Assembly: GCA_000482145.1 (NCBI GenBank)
Contig: AUXH01000065.1
Span: 1 to 48,826, forward strand
Direction of reading: 5' to 3'
DNA length: 48,826 nt
Origin: Strigomonas culicis
Taxonomy: Eukaryota; Euglenozoa; Kinetoplastea; Trypanosomatida; Trypanosomatidae
Positions 9,641 through 19,400 of this stretch are shown here, in pieces. Position 1 is the first letter of the stretch, and every line of letters starts with the position of its first letter. The notes beneath the pieces were generated by a model, which saw only the letters and a list, made by a program, of their open reading frames with translations, was not told the DNA's origin and ran no database searches. A program made the translations under genes and the position numbers.

Positions 9641-9656
9641 ATATATATATATATAT
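9641..9656. repeat. (AT)8 microsatellite
   Basis: Pure AT dinucleotide run in the putative 3' UTR of the kinase gene. Confidence 0.9.
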
Positions 9657-10107
9657 GCATAAAAAAAAAGCCTCTCTCAAGGAAGAAGAAAAAAGTATTA
9701 AAAAGAAGCTGTTATTCTTCTTGTTTTTGTGTATACAACAAATCCGTCCTTCGTGTCGAACGGAAACACGAGAGAAAAAATGAAACAAGAAAAGAAAACT
9801 AACGTACAAAACGGGTATGAAATAATAATAAAAATGGCAAAAGAAAAAAATCTTGATACTTCAAGCAGATGTGCATCGAAGGCAAAGGGAAGAGGAAAAA
9901 AACAGGACAAAAACTGAAAGTATGCCAAAGCGTCCTTCCAACACATGCGACAGCGACTACACCTGTTTCACAGTGGTGGTTAAGGTAGCGCACAAATGAG
10001 TAAGAAATCAATGGAAGAAGAAGGAGAAAAGGAAGAGAGCCCGAAAGAAGTGCTCAGAAGCAGGAGCGCCGTTCGAACCGCTCTTCCTTTTTGCGCTTCC
10101 CTCACCC

Positions 10108-11466
10108 TCACGCCGTGAGCTGCTCCACCGGCTCCTTGGGAAACCGGACGCGCACTGTGGTGGAGCCGTTCTGCGTGTAGGCATTGATGCTCCCCTGCCA
10201 CATGTCTGCGTACACCTTGGAGGTGGGGAGCCCGACGCCGAACCCGCCCAAGTGGCTCTCGTAGTGATCACTCGTGGTCCACCCAAACTTCCATATGTTC
10301 TTTCCGTTCTCCGCCGGGATGCCCCCCGCCTGATCGATGAAGTCGATAACGATCCACTGGTCGTCCTCCGCGTACTTGATGTTGACCGTGACGTCGAAAG
10401 CGGTCTTGCTCGATGCCACACACGCGTTCTTCAAGAGCTCCCTAAAGATGTAGCTGAGGTGGCCCACAACAGAGTACACCGGCGCGCTCACCGGCGGAGA
10501 CGCAGCCGTGACTGTCTTTGGCTCCTCGTCGCAGGAACTAAACAACATGCCTGGTGGCGTCGTGCGCAGGATATCGTCGTCCTCGTCAATGTGCACCGTG
10601 ACACTGGAGCCGTCGGCGGAGGTGCGCAGATTGGAGTAGATGTTCACGACCTCATCCGCGGCCTGCTGCAGCAGCCCCACGACGTCCGTGTGATCACACA
10701 CAATGACAGGGGCCGCTGAGGGCCGCACCACGTGCATGAGGTGCTCGTGCAGCACGCGCCACGCCACGCGGTTCCGACAAAACACCGAAATCCACGCGTT
10801 CAGCTCATCCGAGCGGACGGCGGCCTCGTTCACTAGAATGTCCAGCAAGGACTCGTTCGGGCGTAGGTACTCGAGCGCTATGTGGAAAGGGATGTCCTGT
10901 AGGTCCACCGTCTCGGCCAGCAGCGCGCGGCGCGCCTCCTCGTGCGTGCGTATCGGCGCGACCGCGTGCGCCGCGCCGCGGCCGTTCGTCAGCGCCTTGG
11001 CGTGGCTCTTCAAGAAGGCATCCGACGACTGGTCAAACACGTACGCATGGTCGTCTGTGTGCTGCACCCGGTCCGAGCGCCATCCCACGTCGTCCCGCCC
11101 GCACACTTGCGTGAGCGGCGGCTCCGCCTGGGCCTGGTCCAGGTACTTGGCGGCCACCGCCTGCAGGGCCACGCTATACGCGAACTCGCGCTGGCTGAGC
11201 TGCCGCACCCAGCGGAGGCGCGCTGAGCTAGACCAGCGCATCCGCTTCGCGACGATGGGGTCCGAGAAGCAGTGCAGACAGTGCGCCGTGCGGACCGCGA
11301 GCTCCTGCGTCAGATGCGCGACAGCCTGGCGGTGCCCGGGGTAGGCGCCCGCCATCTGCCGCAGCACCATGGGTGCGCGCTTGAGCGAAAGGTACTTGTC
11401 TATCGTAGAGGGGCATACGCTCTTGTCAATTTCTTTTATCAGGGAGCTATACGTGTGCAACGGCAT
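10108..11466 (-). CDS. Mitochondrial PDK/BCKDK-family protein kinase
   Basis: A 452-residue protein. The reading frame extends one codon upstream to a TTG, so the ATG at 11466 is taken as start. The C-terminal half is a GHKL ATPase domain of the pyruvate dehydrogenase kinase / branched-chain ketoacid dehydrogenase kinase family: N-box RELLKNA (about residue 342), G1 box DQAGGIP (about 377) and G2 box GFGVGLPTSKVYA (about 409). The N-terminal half is helical and fits the BCDHK-type four-helix domain. Members phosphorylate the E1 alpha subunit of mitochondrial 2-oxoacid dehydrogenases and switch them off. The first G1 glycine is Ala here (D-x-A-G-G rather than D-x-G-G-G), while the Asp and last Gly are kept. 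No clear mitochondrial presequence is visible. PDK versus BCKDK cannot be decided by eye. Confidence 0.85.
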   Translation of the reverse strand: MPLHTYSSLIKEIDKSVCPSTIDKYLSLKRAPMVLRQMAGAYPGHRQAVAHLTQELAVRTAHCLHCFSDPIVAKRMRWSSSARLRWVRQLSQREFAYSVALQAVAAKYLDQAQAEPPLTQVCGRDDVGWRSDRVQHTDDHAYVFDQSSDAFLKSHAKALTNGRGAAHAVAPIRTHEEARRALLAETVDLQDIPFHIALEYLRPNESLLDILVNEAAVRSDELNAWISVFCRNRVAWRVLHEHLMHVVRPSAAPVIVCDHTDVVGLLQQAADEVVNIYSNLRTSADGSSVTVHIDEDDDILRTTPPGMLFSSCDEEPKTVTAASPPVSAPVYSVVGHLSYIFRELLKNACVASSKTAFDVTVNIKYAEDDQWIVIDFIDQAGGIPAENGKNIWKFGWTTSDHYESHLGGFGVGLPTSKVYADMWQGSINAYTQNGSTTVRVRFPKEPVEQLTA

Positions 11467-12066
11467 CAACGAAATCCGAAAGTGCTATGAAGTGTCAGCG
11501 ATTCAGTTGTGATTTACTAGTTATTTTTTTTTTAATCCCTCTTTTTCTTGAAGGTTAAAAAGTGTGCTGTGATGATTATTATTCTCTTCTGTCCGAGTAT
11601 CCACTTCTCGGTCAGTTTCTTAATGGAAGATTCGCTTCTAGATATATGGTAAACGGTATTTGTTAACTATCAGCTAAGGAAAGCGAATCAGAAGAGTAAT
11701 TGGAAAGGAAAGAAGTGCGGTGAAGTGAGCAGAGATAAAGAGCTCTCTTGTCTGTCTGGTCTGTCCCCGCCACAGGAGTAAACTGACAACACACCTACAT
11801 CCACATGAAGTCACTCACGTACGTAAGCTTATATATGCGTATAGATTTAGGGGAAATACTAATGCTACGATCCTTTGTGCATGTTGACAGCACTCATGGG
11901 GACAGGAAAGAACAGCTATTAAAGGGAAAATTCCTTCGTAACAAGCAACGGTAAAAAGAAAAGAAGAAAAACAAGAAATAATTTCAGAAGAAAAAAAAGA
12001 AGGTGTGTTGATTTCTTGTTAAAAAAGAAACATTTTTTTTTTTAATGGGTTGTTTGTGTTATTGTG
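11467..12066. other. Spacer between the 303-residue membrane hypothetical and the PDK-like kinase
   Basis: About 600 bases of AT-rich non-coding sequence: the 3' UTR of the membrane protein, with T and A homopolymers near 12030-12045, then the kinase 5' UTR. No conserved RNA or protein signal was seen. Confidence 0.55.
11674..11715 (-). promoter_or_regulatory. Possible trans-splice acceptor for the PDK-like kinase
   Basis: Broken pyrimidine tract on the sense strand ending in CTTTCCTTAG (AG at 11675-11674). The tract is weak and other AGs exist closer to the ATG, so the assignment is tentative. Confidence 0.35.
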
Positions 12067-12978
12067 TTAGTGGAGAAACCCCTTGAGCGCCGAGTCGCAA
12101 CTACTACCGCACAGCATGTTGCCCTCTGTGAACGCCTGGCGGATCGCACTTTCAATCGCTTTCGCACTATCCTCCGCGAGGATGTTATCCGTCGAAATAA
12201 ACACCCGCCACATGAAGGGCTTGTCCTTCGTGGACCACTGCTCGATGTGCACGTAGATGTCCATGGGTGAGTTGCGGTAGTAGATCTGGTAGTCTCCGTT
12301 TTTGGTGTAGTCCCACGTGGACACCACATCGAGACGACCACTTCCAGAAGCAACTTTGTAAAAACCTGGAAAGATCTTTTGGAACTGCGCAAAACTCGTG
12401 ACGCGGTTCATGTCCTGCGTGGTCAGCTTGCTCTCCAGCAGGAACTGGCGCGTGCGGTTGTTGAAGAGCACGGACCGCACGCCGTAGTTCACCTTCTCGT
12501 AGTCCACGTTCGGCATCACCTCCATCGAGAGTGTCGGGTACGCATCGCACAGCGCCGCGAAGAGGGCTCGGAGCTCAAAGTGCACATTGGTGTCAGCGCC
12601 GCTGCGGCGGATGAAGCGGAAACCGTTCTGCGATATGACACCGTCCGTCGTGTCCAGCACCGCCACCGTCTGCGTCGAAATGTTGGTGTTGTTCGAGACG
12701 TCATCCAGCCGGTCCAGCTTGCTGTTGCGCGCGCTGAGCACGGAAATAATCGCCGCCTCGATCGCCCGCAGCGGCACGTCCGGCTTCAGCAGGTTATCGT
12801 ACACCACCTCCTGCGCGCGGTCCTGGCACGGCGCATCCTGCAGGTGGACGGCGGACAGCGTCACGACGAGCGACACCGCCAGCACGGACAGGACGAGAAG
12901 GAACGACGTGGTGCGGCGCAGCAAGGCGATCGCCTCGCGGTGTGCCTCCGAGATCGATTTTTCCTCCACGTGACCCAT
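12067..12978 (-). CDS. Conserved-type hypothetical protein with one N-terminal membrane anchor
   Basis: A 303-residue protein starting at ATG 12978. A basic/polar cytosolic N-terminus of about 22 residues is followed by one hydrophobic helix (about 25-44, FLLVLSVLAVSLVVTLSAV). The remaining 260 residues contain several Asn-x-Ser/Thr sequons (in NNTNIS and NNRT) and cysteines near both ends. This fits a type II membrane protein with a lumenal or extracellular domain, or an uncleaved signal anchor. I recognise no catalytic motif or family; the domain seems mixed alpha/beta with many aromatic residues. It is a complete frame with codon use like its neighbours and a good upstream acceptor, so it should be expressed. 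Confidence 0.8.
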   Translation of the reverse strand: MGHVEEKSISEAHREAIALLRRTTSFLLVLSVLAVSLVVTLSAVHLQDAPCQDRAQEVVYDNLLKPDVPLRAIEAAIISVLSARNSKLDRLDDVSNNTNISTQTVAVLDTTDGVISQNGFRFIRRSGADTNVHFELRALFAALCDAYPTLSMEVMPNVDYEKVNYGVRSVLFNNRTRQFLLESKLTTQDMNRVTSFAQFQKIFPGFYKVASGSGRLDVVSTWDYTKNGDYQIYYRNSPMDIYVHIEQWSTKDKPFMWRVFISTDNILAEDSAKAIESAIRQAFTEGNMLCGSSCDSALKGFLH

Positions 12979-13492
12979 TGAGTGATGCTTTGTGTTCCGC
13001 TCTTCGATAGTGAATCTCGTTAATCGTTAATGAAAAAAAAAACTACAATAGAATTTGCAATCAAAGTAGAAATCAAACCGAAGGTGTAAAGATCTCCAAC
13101 CGTTCTTACTTCGAAAAACAAAGGGGGAAAAGGTGAGAAAGAAAGAAAAGAAGAAAGAGAGAGAAGCGATGGGTGTGTACATCGTGGTACATAAAAAGGC
13201 GTGCATTTTATCCCATTCACTTTTCTGTAGTACAGTAAGGAAAATGAAAAAGAAGAATACCTTTTCAGTATTCATATTTTTTTTGATATGTTTTGCTATA
13301 TGCATATATGTAATTACATTTCAATATTATATATTTACATGAATATTATAATTGAAAAGGAAAAGGAAAAATCATCAATTATACATGTATACAAAGAAGA
13401 AGAAAAAATACAAGTCTCTATATCACCAATTACTAATCCGAACAAATAAAAAAAAGAGGGGGAAAAAAAAGTGGTACTCCACTCAAGGTGCA
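12979..13492. other. Spacer between the dynein gene and the 303-residue hypothetical
   Basis: AT-rich stretch with the dynein 3' UTR (T- and A-rich, 13250-13480) and a strong polypyrimidine tract on the sense strand. Short reading frames on either strand are simple-sequence translations and are not supported. Confidence 0.6.
13109..13166 (-). promoter_or_regulatory. Trans-splice acceptor of the 303-residue hypothetical
   Basis: Long CT-rich tract on the sense strand (13166-13114, with minor interruptions), then the first AG at 13110-13109. The predicted 5' UTR is about 130 nt. Confidence 0.6.
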
Positions 13493-16400
13493 TTAGTCGT
13501 CCGAGTCCAGCATCAGCGCAACCGATTCTAACGTCCACAGCGAGGGGTGTGCGTCGGAGGTCAGGTCCGCTAAGAAGACCAGCCCCACACCGGCGGCGTT
13601 TCGCCGGTCGCTCGTCACGTAGACCGGGGTCTTGAACGTGCCGACGTTCTTCACACGCGAGGCCTCCGTCGGCACGATCTGCAGCACGGGCATCTCCGAA
13701 ATGAGCTCCTTCTTGCGCTGCGGCATGAGCTGGTGCGTGTCCGCGTCCCAGCGCGCGCCCTCCAGGAAGAGGCCGCTCACGTAGGCGCCGTCCTTCGGGT
13801 AGTCCTTCACGTGGTCCGCGGTTCTGAAGGTGGTGACGGTGGTCACCATCGTGGAGCGGTCGAGCGGCCACTTGTACTTGCGGCACGTCACCTGCACGAG
13901 CGCCGACAGGTACGAGTCGGGCACCATGAGGCCGGAGAGCCACATGCACACCGGCTCGCCGTTCGTGCTCCACGCCAGGTACTGCGCGTGGCGTCGCTGG
14001 AAGTGCGCGAGCCAGCGCCCGAGGCTCTTGCGCGTGGCGGGGGCGAGGCGGCGCCAGACGGACGGCAGCTGGCCGTTGTTGAGCGACAGCGCCAGCTCGT
14101 CCAGCTCGCGGCTCATACCGATGACGCCGCGCAGCGCCTTCTGCAGCTCCCGCAAGGAGCTCGACATGGAGGCGACCAGCTGGTTCCACCGGTGGATCTC
14201 CTGCAGCAGGACGACCTGCGTCGGCTGGATGGCGTCGTACCCGTTCTCCTTGGCGCGCTCCGTCTCCTTGCGCGCCACCTGCTTCATGTCGAACGCGGTC
14301 GGGATCTGCTGCAGGATCTCCTCCGTCAGCTTCATGAGCAGCTCCTCCTGCGACTCGCCGTGACCGGCCGCGTTGCGCGAGCGCGGCATCAGCTCGATGA
14401 GGCTTGCCCACATGTTCTCCGTCGCGTTGCGCAGATAGCCCGTCTCCGCGTTGGCGTGCAGGCCGAACACGTCCGGCGCGTTCGCGTTGGGGAACGCATC
14501 CACCTGCGCGTTCATCTGGGCGAGCGTCAGCTTCTTCGAGGCGTCGTACGTCTCGGGCGGCAGGCAGTAGTCCGCGCCATCGCCGACGAAGAAGTGGAAG
14601 GGCTGGAAGGTGTCGAACAAAAAGTCGCCGAAGTACTCCTCGAGGTAGGTCTTGACGACGCGCCGGTCCATGCTGTCCGTGACGCGGCCGCCGTACATGG
14701 CCTCGCCGACGAGGTACCGCAGAGTGTCCCACGGCACGGGGTCCTTGTTCGTGAAGGCCTTCGTGAGGTACGTGTCGAGCAGCTGCATCGACACGGTGAA
14801 GTCCGTCTCGTTGAAGTCGTACACGACGTTCCAGCCAATCTTGCCGTACTTCCGCCGCTCCTGCACCACGGCGTGGAAGAAGGAGAGCGTGAAGACGAGC
14901 GGCCGGAAAGACGGGTGCATGCAGGCCTCCAGCTGCTCCTCCGTCACGCGCGAGAGCGTGTTCTTCATGTTCATCTTGAGCCCGTTCGGCGGCTCGTTCA
15001 CCACCTTCAGCGAGCGCTGCAGGATGCCCATCGGAAAGGAGTCGCTCGGCTCTGTCGTCAGCCACAGCCGGAACTGGTCGTGCGGGGGCTGCTGGTCCAT
15101 CTTCTCAATCGTCTTTTCGAGGTCCTTCATCCAGGTGGAGAGGAGGTGGCAATTCTGCAGCAGCACCCAGTGCCCGCGCACGGCGCCCAGCTCGACCAGC
15201 TTCATGGCCTCGTCGCCCTGCCCCTGACCCAACGAAATTGAACGGAGTTTGTCGATGCCAACCTCCTTTGTTGCCAACTTTACAATTTCGTCAGCGGGGT
15301 TTGCGCCGGGGGACACGATGCACACGACAGGCGCCAGCGCGGAGCTCTTGTCCAGCACCTCCTTGTAGCGCAGGATGGGCGGCATCACAAACCGCTCGCC
15401 CAGCAGGTCGCATTGCGTGATGAAGTTCGTCACGCCGTTGTACACGCGATCGAGGCGGAAGCAGCGCAGCAGGCACAGCAGCTGGAACTCGTTGATCTGC
15501 TCCGAGTAGCCGCACGGCAGCGCCTTGGAGTCCTCCGGCCGGTCGAGCGCGAACCACGCCTTCCACTCCTCCTCCGCTCCCTTGATCTGCTCCGGCAGCT
15601 TCGCGAAGACCTCGCAGGACTGCGACAGCTTGCAGATATCGTTCCACTGGCGCTCCGTCAGCCAACTGAAGCTGTTCGTGGGGAAGTCCTTCGACGCGAG
15701 GACGCACCCGCGGAGGAAGAACTCCAGCTCGTGGTGCTCGATGCGGCTTTCCTGCTCCAGCAGACGGATGGCCATCTGCAGCGAGAGCATCAGCTTGTCC
15801 TTCTCGAAGATACCCATGCACACGTAGCAGTACAAGTTGTACGTGAGCGTGTTGATGATGTTCACCAAGCGGTCCGAGATCTCGAAGGACGGGTCGCTCT
15901 TCAGGATCGAGTACGCAAAGACGTCGTGCAGGAAGGCCGAGAGCGAGTACTCGTACATCGGGTTGATGGTGGAGAGCTGCGAAATGACAAAGTAGAGCAC
16001 GGCGCCGCGCTTGGCGGCCGGGCGGTACTGCTGCCGCGAGATCTCCGTCGTGCGGGCCGTCTCCTTCGCCTGCTCCAGCTTCTCGCCCACCTCGACGGCG
16101 CTGCTCTTCGTGTTCTCGAGCGTCGCAATGAGGTCGTCGTTATCGAGGATGTTGCCGGTGGCCAGCGTCAGCTCGCGGATGAGGGTGTCCTCCAGCTCCT
16201 TCAGCTGGGCGCGGCTCTCGGCCATGGTCTGCACGAGCTCCTCGCTCATGCGCTGCAGGTCGCTGCGCTCGCTCGCGACGACGTAGTTCAGCAGCTGCGC
16301 CTCGAGCCCGTCCTCCGTGACGCCGTAGTTGATCACCATCGTCTTGCCGAAGACCTCCGCGGCGTACTCGGGGTTGGGCAGCTTCGTGCACAGGTAGAGC

Positions 16401-19400
16401 TTGAAGTTCGAGTCCCACGGGATCTCCTTGTCGCCGATGCGGATGAGCCGCTGGCCGGACTCGTACTTGAACTGCGGGTCCAGCACGGAGTCAATGATGG
16501 GGTCAATAAACTCATCCACGTTCTCGAACAGGAAGGGGTTGCCGTACTGAATGGCGAACTCGAGGCGCTTCAGGAAGTCGGGGTCGCTGAAGGTGGCGGA
16601 CTCAAAGCGGGGGTTGCTGGCGTGCTGCTTCTTGATCCAGTTCACGGCCTGCATCTGCGGGTCGATACAGAGGGGGAAGCGGATCTTCCCGGCGCGCTTG
16701 CCCTTCCCGGTGTAGTCCGTGCTCAGCGTCGTCAGGATACCGTTCTGGATCGACAGCTCGTCCGACGGGAGCCCGTCGCTCGCCCACTGGGAGATGGACA
16801 CCTCGTCCGCGAGCAGGTGGCGGATCGCGAAGTTCTCGGAGAGCGGGATGTTTTTCGCGCGTATGTCGGGCAGCCAGATCTTCGTGAGCGCCTCCTCGCG
16901 GTAGGGGAAGGTGAAGGCGCCCAGGTAGGAGAGGAACGCGGCGCCGGCGAGGCAGTCGCCGACGAGCTGGTCGCGCGAGGCGGACAGCGACACCTTCTCC
17001 TCCGTCCAGCGCACGCGCTCGGAGCCGAAGCCGTCGATGAGCTTGCGCGCCGCGTTCAAGCGCCGCTCCATCACCGCCTTCTCCTGCTGCAGGGCCCGCG
17101 CCTCGCGCAGGCCGGCCTCGAGCTGGTCCACCAGCCGCCGCAGGTTCTCCGTCAGCTGGTCAATCTCGTCGCGGCACGCGGTGAGCTGCTGCTCCGCCGT
17201 CTCCTTCGCCTGCTGCAGCTGCCGCACGCGCTCCTGCTTGGGAAAGACCTCCTTGGCGACGTTCCAGTACTTGCGCATCGCCTCCACCCAGATCATCAGG
17301 CCGGAGGCGGCCAGACTCACCTTCTTCAAGTCGTTCGAGTTGACCGGGTACTCCTTCAGGATCTTCGTGATCTCGTTCATCTTGCTCTGGTTCAGCGTCG
17401 GCGTGAGCGTGTCAATGTCCACCAAGGAGCGGATAAAGTCGCCCTGACCCATCATGATCTTGCCCGCCTCCCACGTGGAGGGGGCGCCCTTCACGACGCA
17501 CACCATCCGCACGACCGCCACGACACTCTCGGACGGCTTCGCGAAGGAGCGAAGCTCGGTGATACTCTTGGGGTTGATGTGCTTGACGGCCTCCATGGCC
17601 TCCTCCAGCGCGGGCATCGCCTGGTCCAGCACGACCTGCGCCTCGTTCGTCTCCTTCTCGATCTCCTCGTTCTGAATGTGCAGCTCCGCCTCCATCGACA
17701 GCGCCTCCTCCTTGCGCTTCTCCGTCCGCGACTTCTGCTCCGTGATCTCGGCCGTCATCTTGTCGTTGACGGCCTGCTTCTCCCGCAGCGTCACGTCCTT
17801 CTCCGCCAGCTCGTCCTGCAGCACCTTCACGTCCTCCTGGGCGCGGTGCAGCTTCTCCAGACCGATCGTGAACTTCTGCACAATGTCGTCGATGCTCTCG
17901 CGCTTCGTGATGAGCAGCTTCGAGTAGTTGGCCAGGAAGCCGAGGAAGTTCTTCGGCGTCACGTAGTTGTGGCGCTTCAGCTCCTGCTGGTACTTGGTCG
18001 AGAGATCGTCCGCGGACATGTGCACCTCGACCATGTGGTTCACAATGGCGTCGCGCAGCTCGCCCGGCAGGTCCTCCCCGGCCAGCATCTTGGAGCCCAC
18101 CGCCTGCAGGGCCTGCGCCGGCCACTTCTCGAACCAGTCAATCGTCGTGTTGTTGATGAGACTGGGGAAGTTGCGGCAGCGCGTGCGCAGCGTCTCGCCA
18201 GAGGGACTCATGGACAGCACGACGTGCAGGTTGTCGCGGCAGCGCGACACAAACACGGACCACTTGTTCTCCTTCGACGGCGCGAGCTTGAGGGCATCCA
18301 CGTCCGCCGCGACCGCGTTGTACAAGGGCTCCTTCTCCTCCTCCGCAAACAGCGCCGGCACCATACCCGACGCGAGCATGTTGTTGATCAGCTCGAGGAA
18401 GCCCTCCTCCTTCACATGGCCGTCGGTGAACAAAAAGACGGTCTTCTCCTGCGCGACGCCGATGCGGTTGTACAGCGCCTTGAGGTCCTCGCGGAAGGCG
18501 TCCTCGCTGTAGTGCCGCGACAGCACGAGCTCGAAGACGTTCATCTCACAGAGCGCAGCGGCCAGCTTCGTCAGCGACTGCTTGCCGCTGCCGCCGACGC
18601 CGACCAGCAGGCAGTGGCCGCGCGGCAGCGACAGCACGCGCACGATGCGCAGCAGGTGCTCGAGCGCCATGTCGAACATCACGAGGTCGATCTTCTTCGA
18701 CGACTCGTTCAGCTCCTGCATGAACGCCTCCACCAGCGCACGCGGCTTGGCAAAGTCGGGGCCGAAGTCCTCGTAGACGTGCAGGCGCTGGAACTCCGCG
18801 TTGGGCTGGAAGTCGCCAAACTCGCTCATGAGCAGCGGGTCCGCCGTCACGTACGCCTTGTGCGCGCTGAAGTTGCGATCGAGCTCCTTCACCATCAGGT
18901 CCTCCACAAACCGCTTGTCGTTCAGGTCCGACATGCGGTCGATAAAGACGCGCGTCACCTCGTTGCGCCACAGCCGCACGAACGACGCGACATTCGGGAA
19001 CGACTTCGCCGTCGCGCGGCACAGCCCCTCGTACACGCGCGACAGGTCCCGCAGATTGAAGATGTAGTGGAACTTGGCCGGCGTGGCCGGCAGCGCCGTC
19101 ACGAGGCTCTGGTACAGCCGCAGCGTCATGTCCGTCACCGTCTGCGACAGCTGCGCCGCGTCCACGGGGAGGGTCTTGAGCGAGTCGGCCAGAATCTGCG
19201 CGTAAATTGTGTGGATGGATTCGTCCTCGGGGAAGATGATGTTGAACACGGTGAAGAGCGACACGAAGCGCGGGTCGAGCGCGTTGCGGCCACCGCCAGG
19301 CGGCGCCATCGCGGCCACGAACTGCGTGTCACGCACGTTCTTGAAGAGCAAGTCCTTGCGGTCGTACCACGAGTGGTACTCGATGAGCAGCTTCAGGAAG

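Larger units (their letters stand above)
9297..10107. other. Spacer between the PDK-like kinase and COA5
   Basis: About 800 bases of AT-rich sequence: the 3' UTR of the kinase gene, an (AT)8 run at 9641-9656 and the COA5 splice signals. Reading frames in it are low-complexity and have no recognisable domain. No RNA gene was recognised. Confidence 0.55.

Noticed and set aside
9698..9946. 82-codon minus-strand ORF rich in Phe and Ile
   Set aside because: Lies in the AT-rich kinase 3' UTR; simple-sequence composition and no family.
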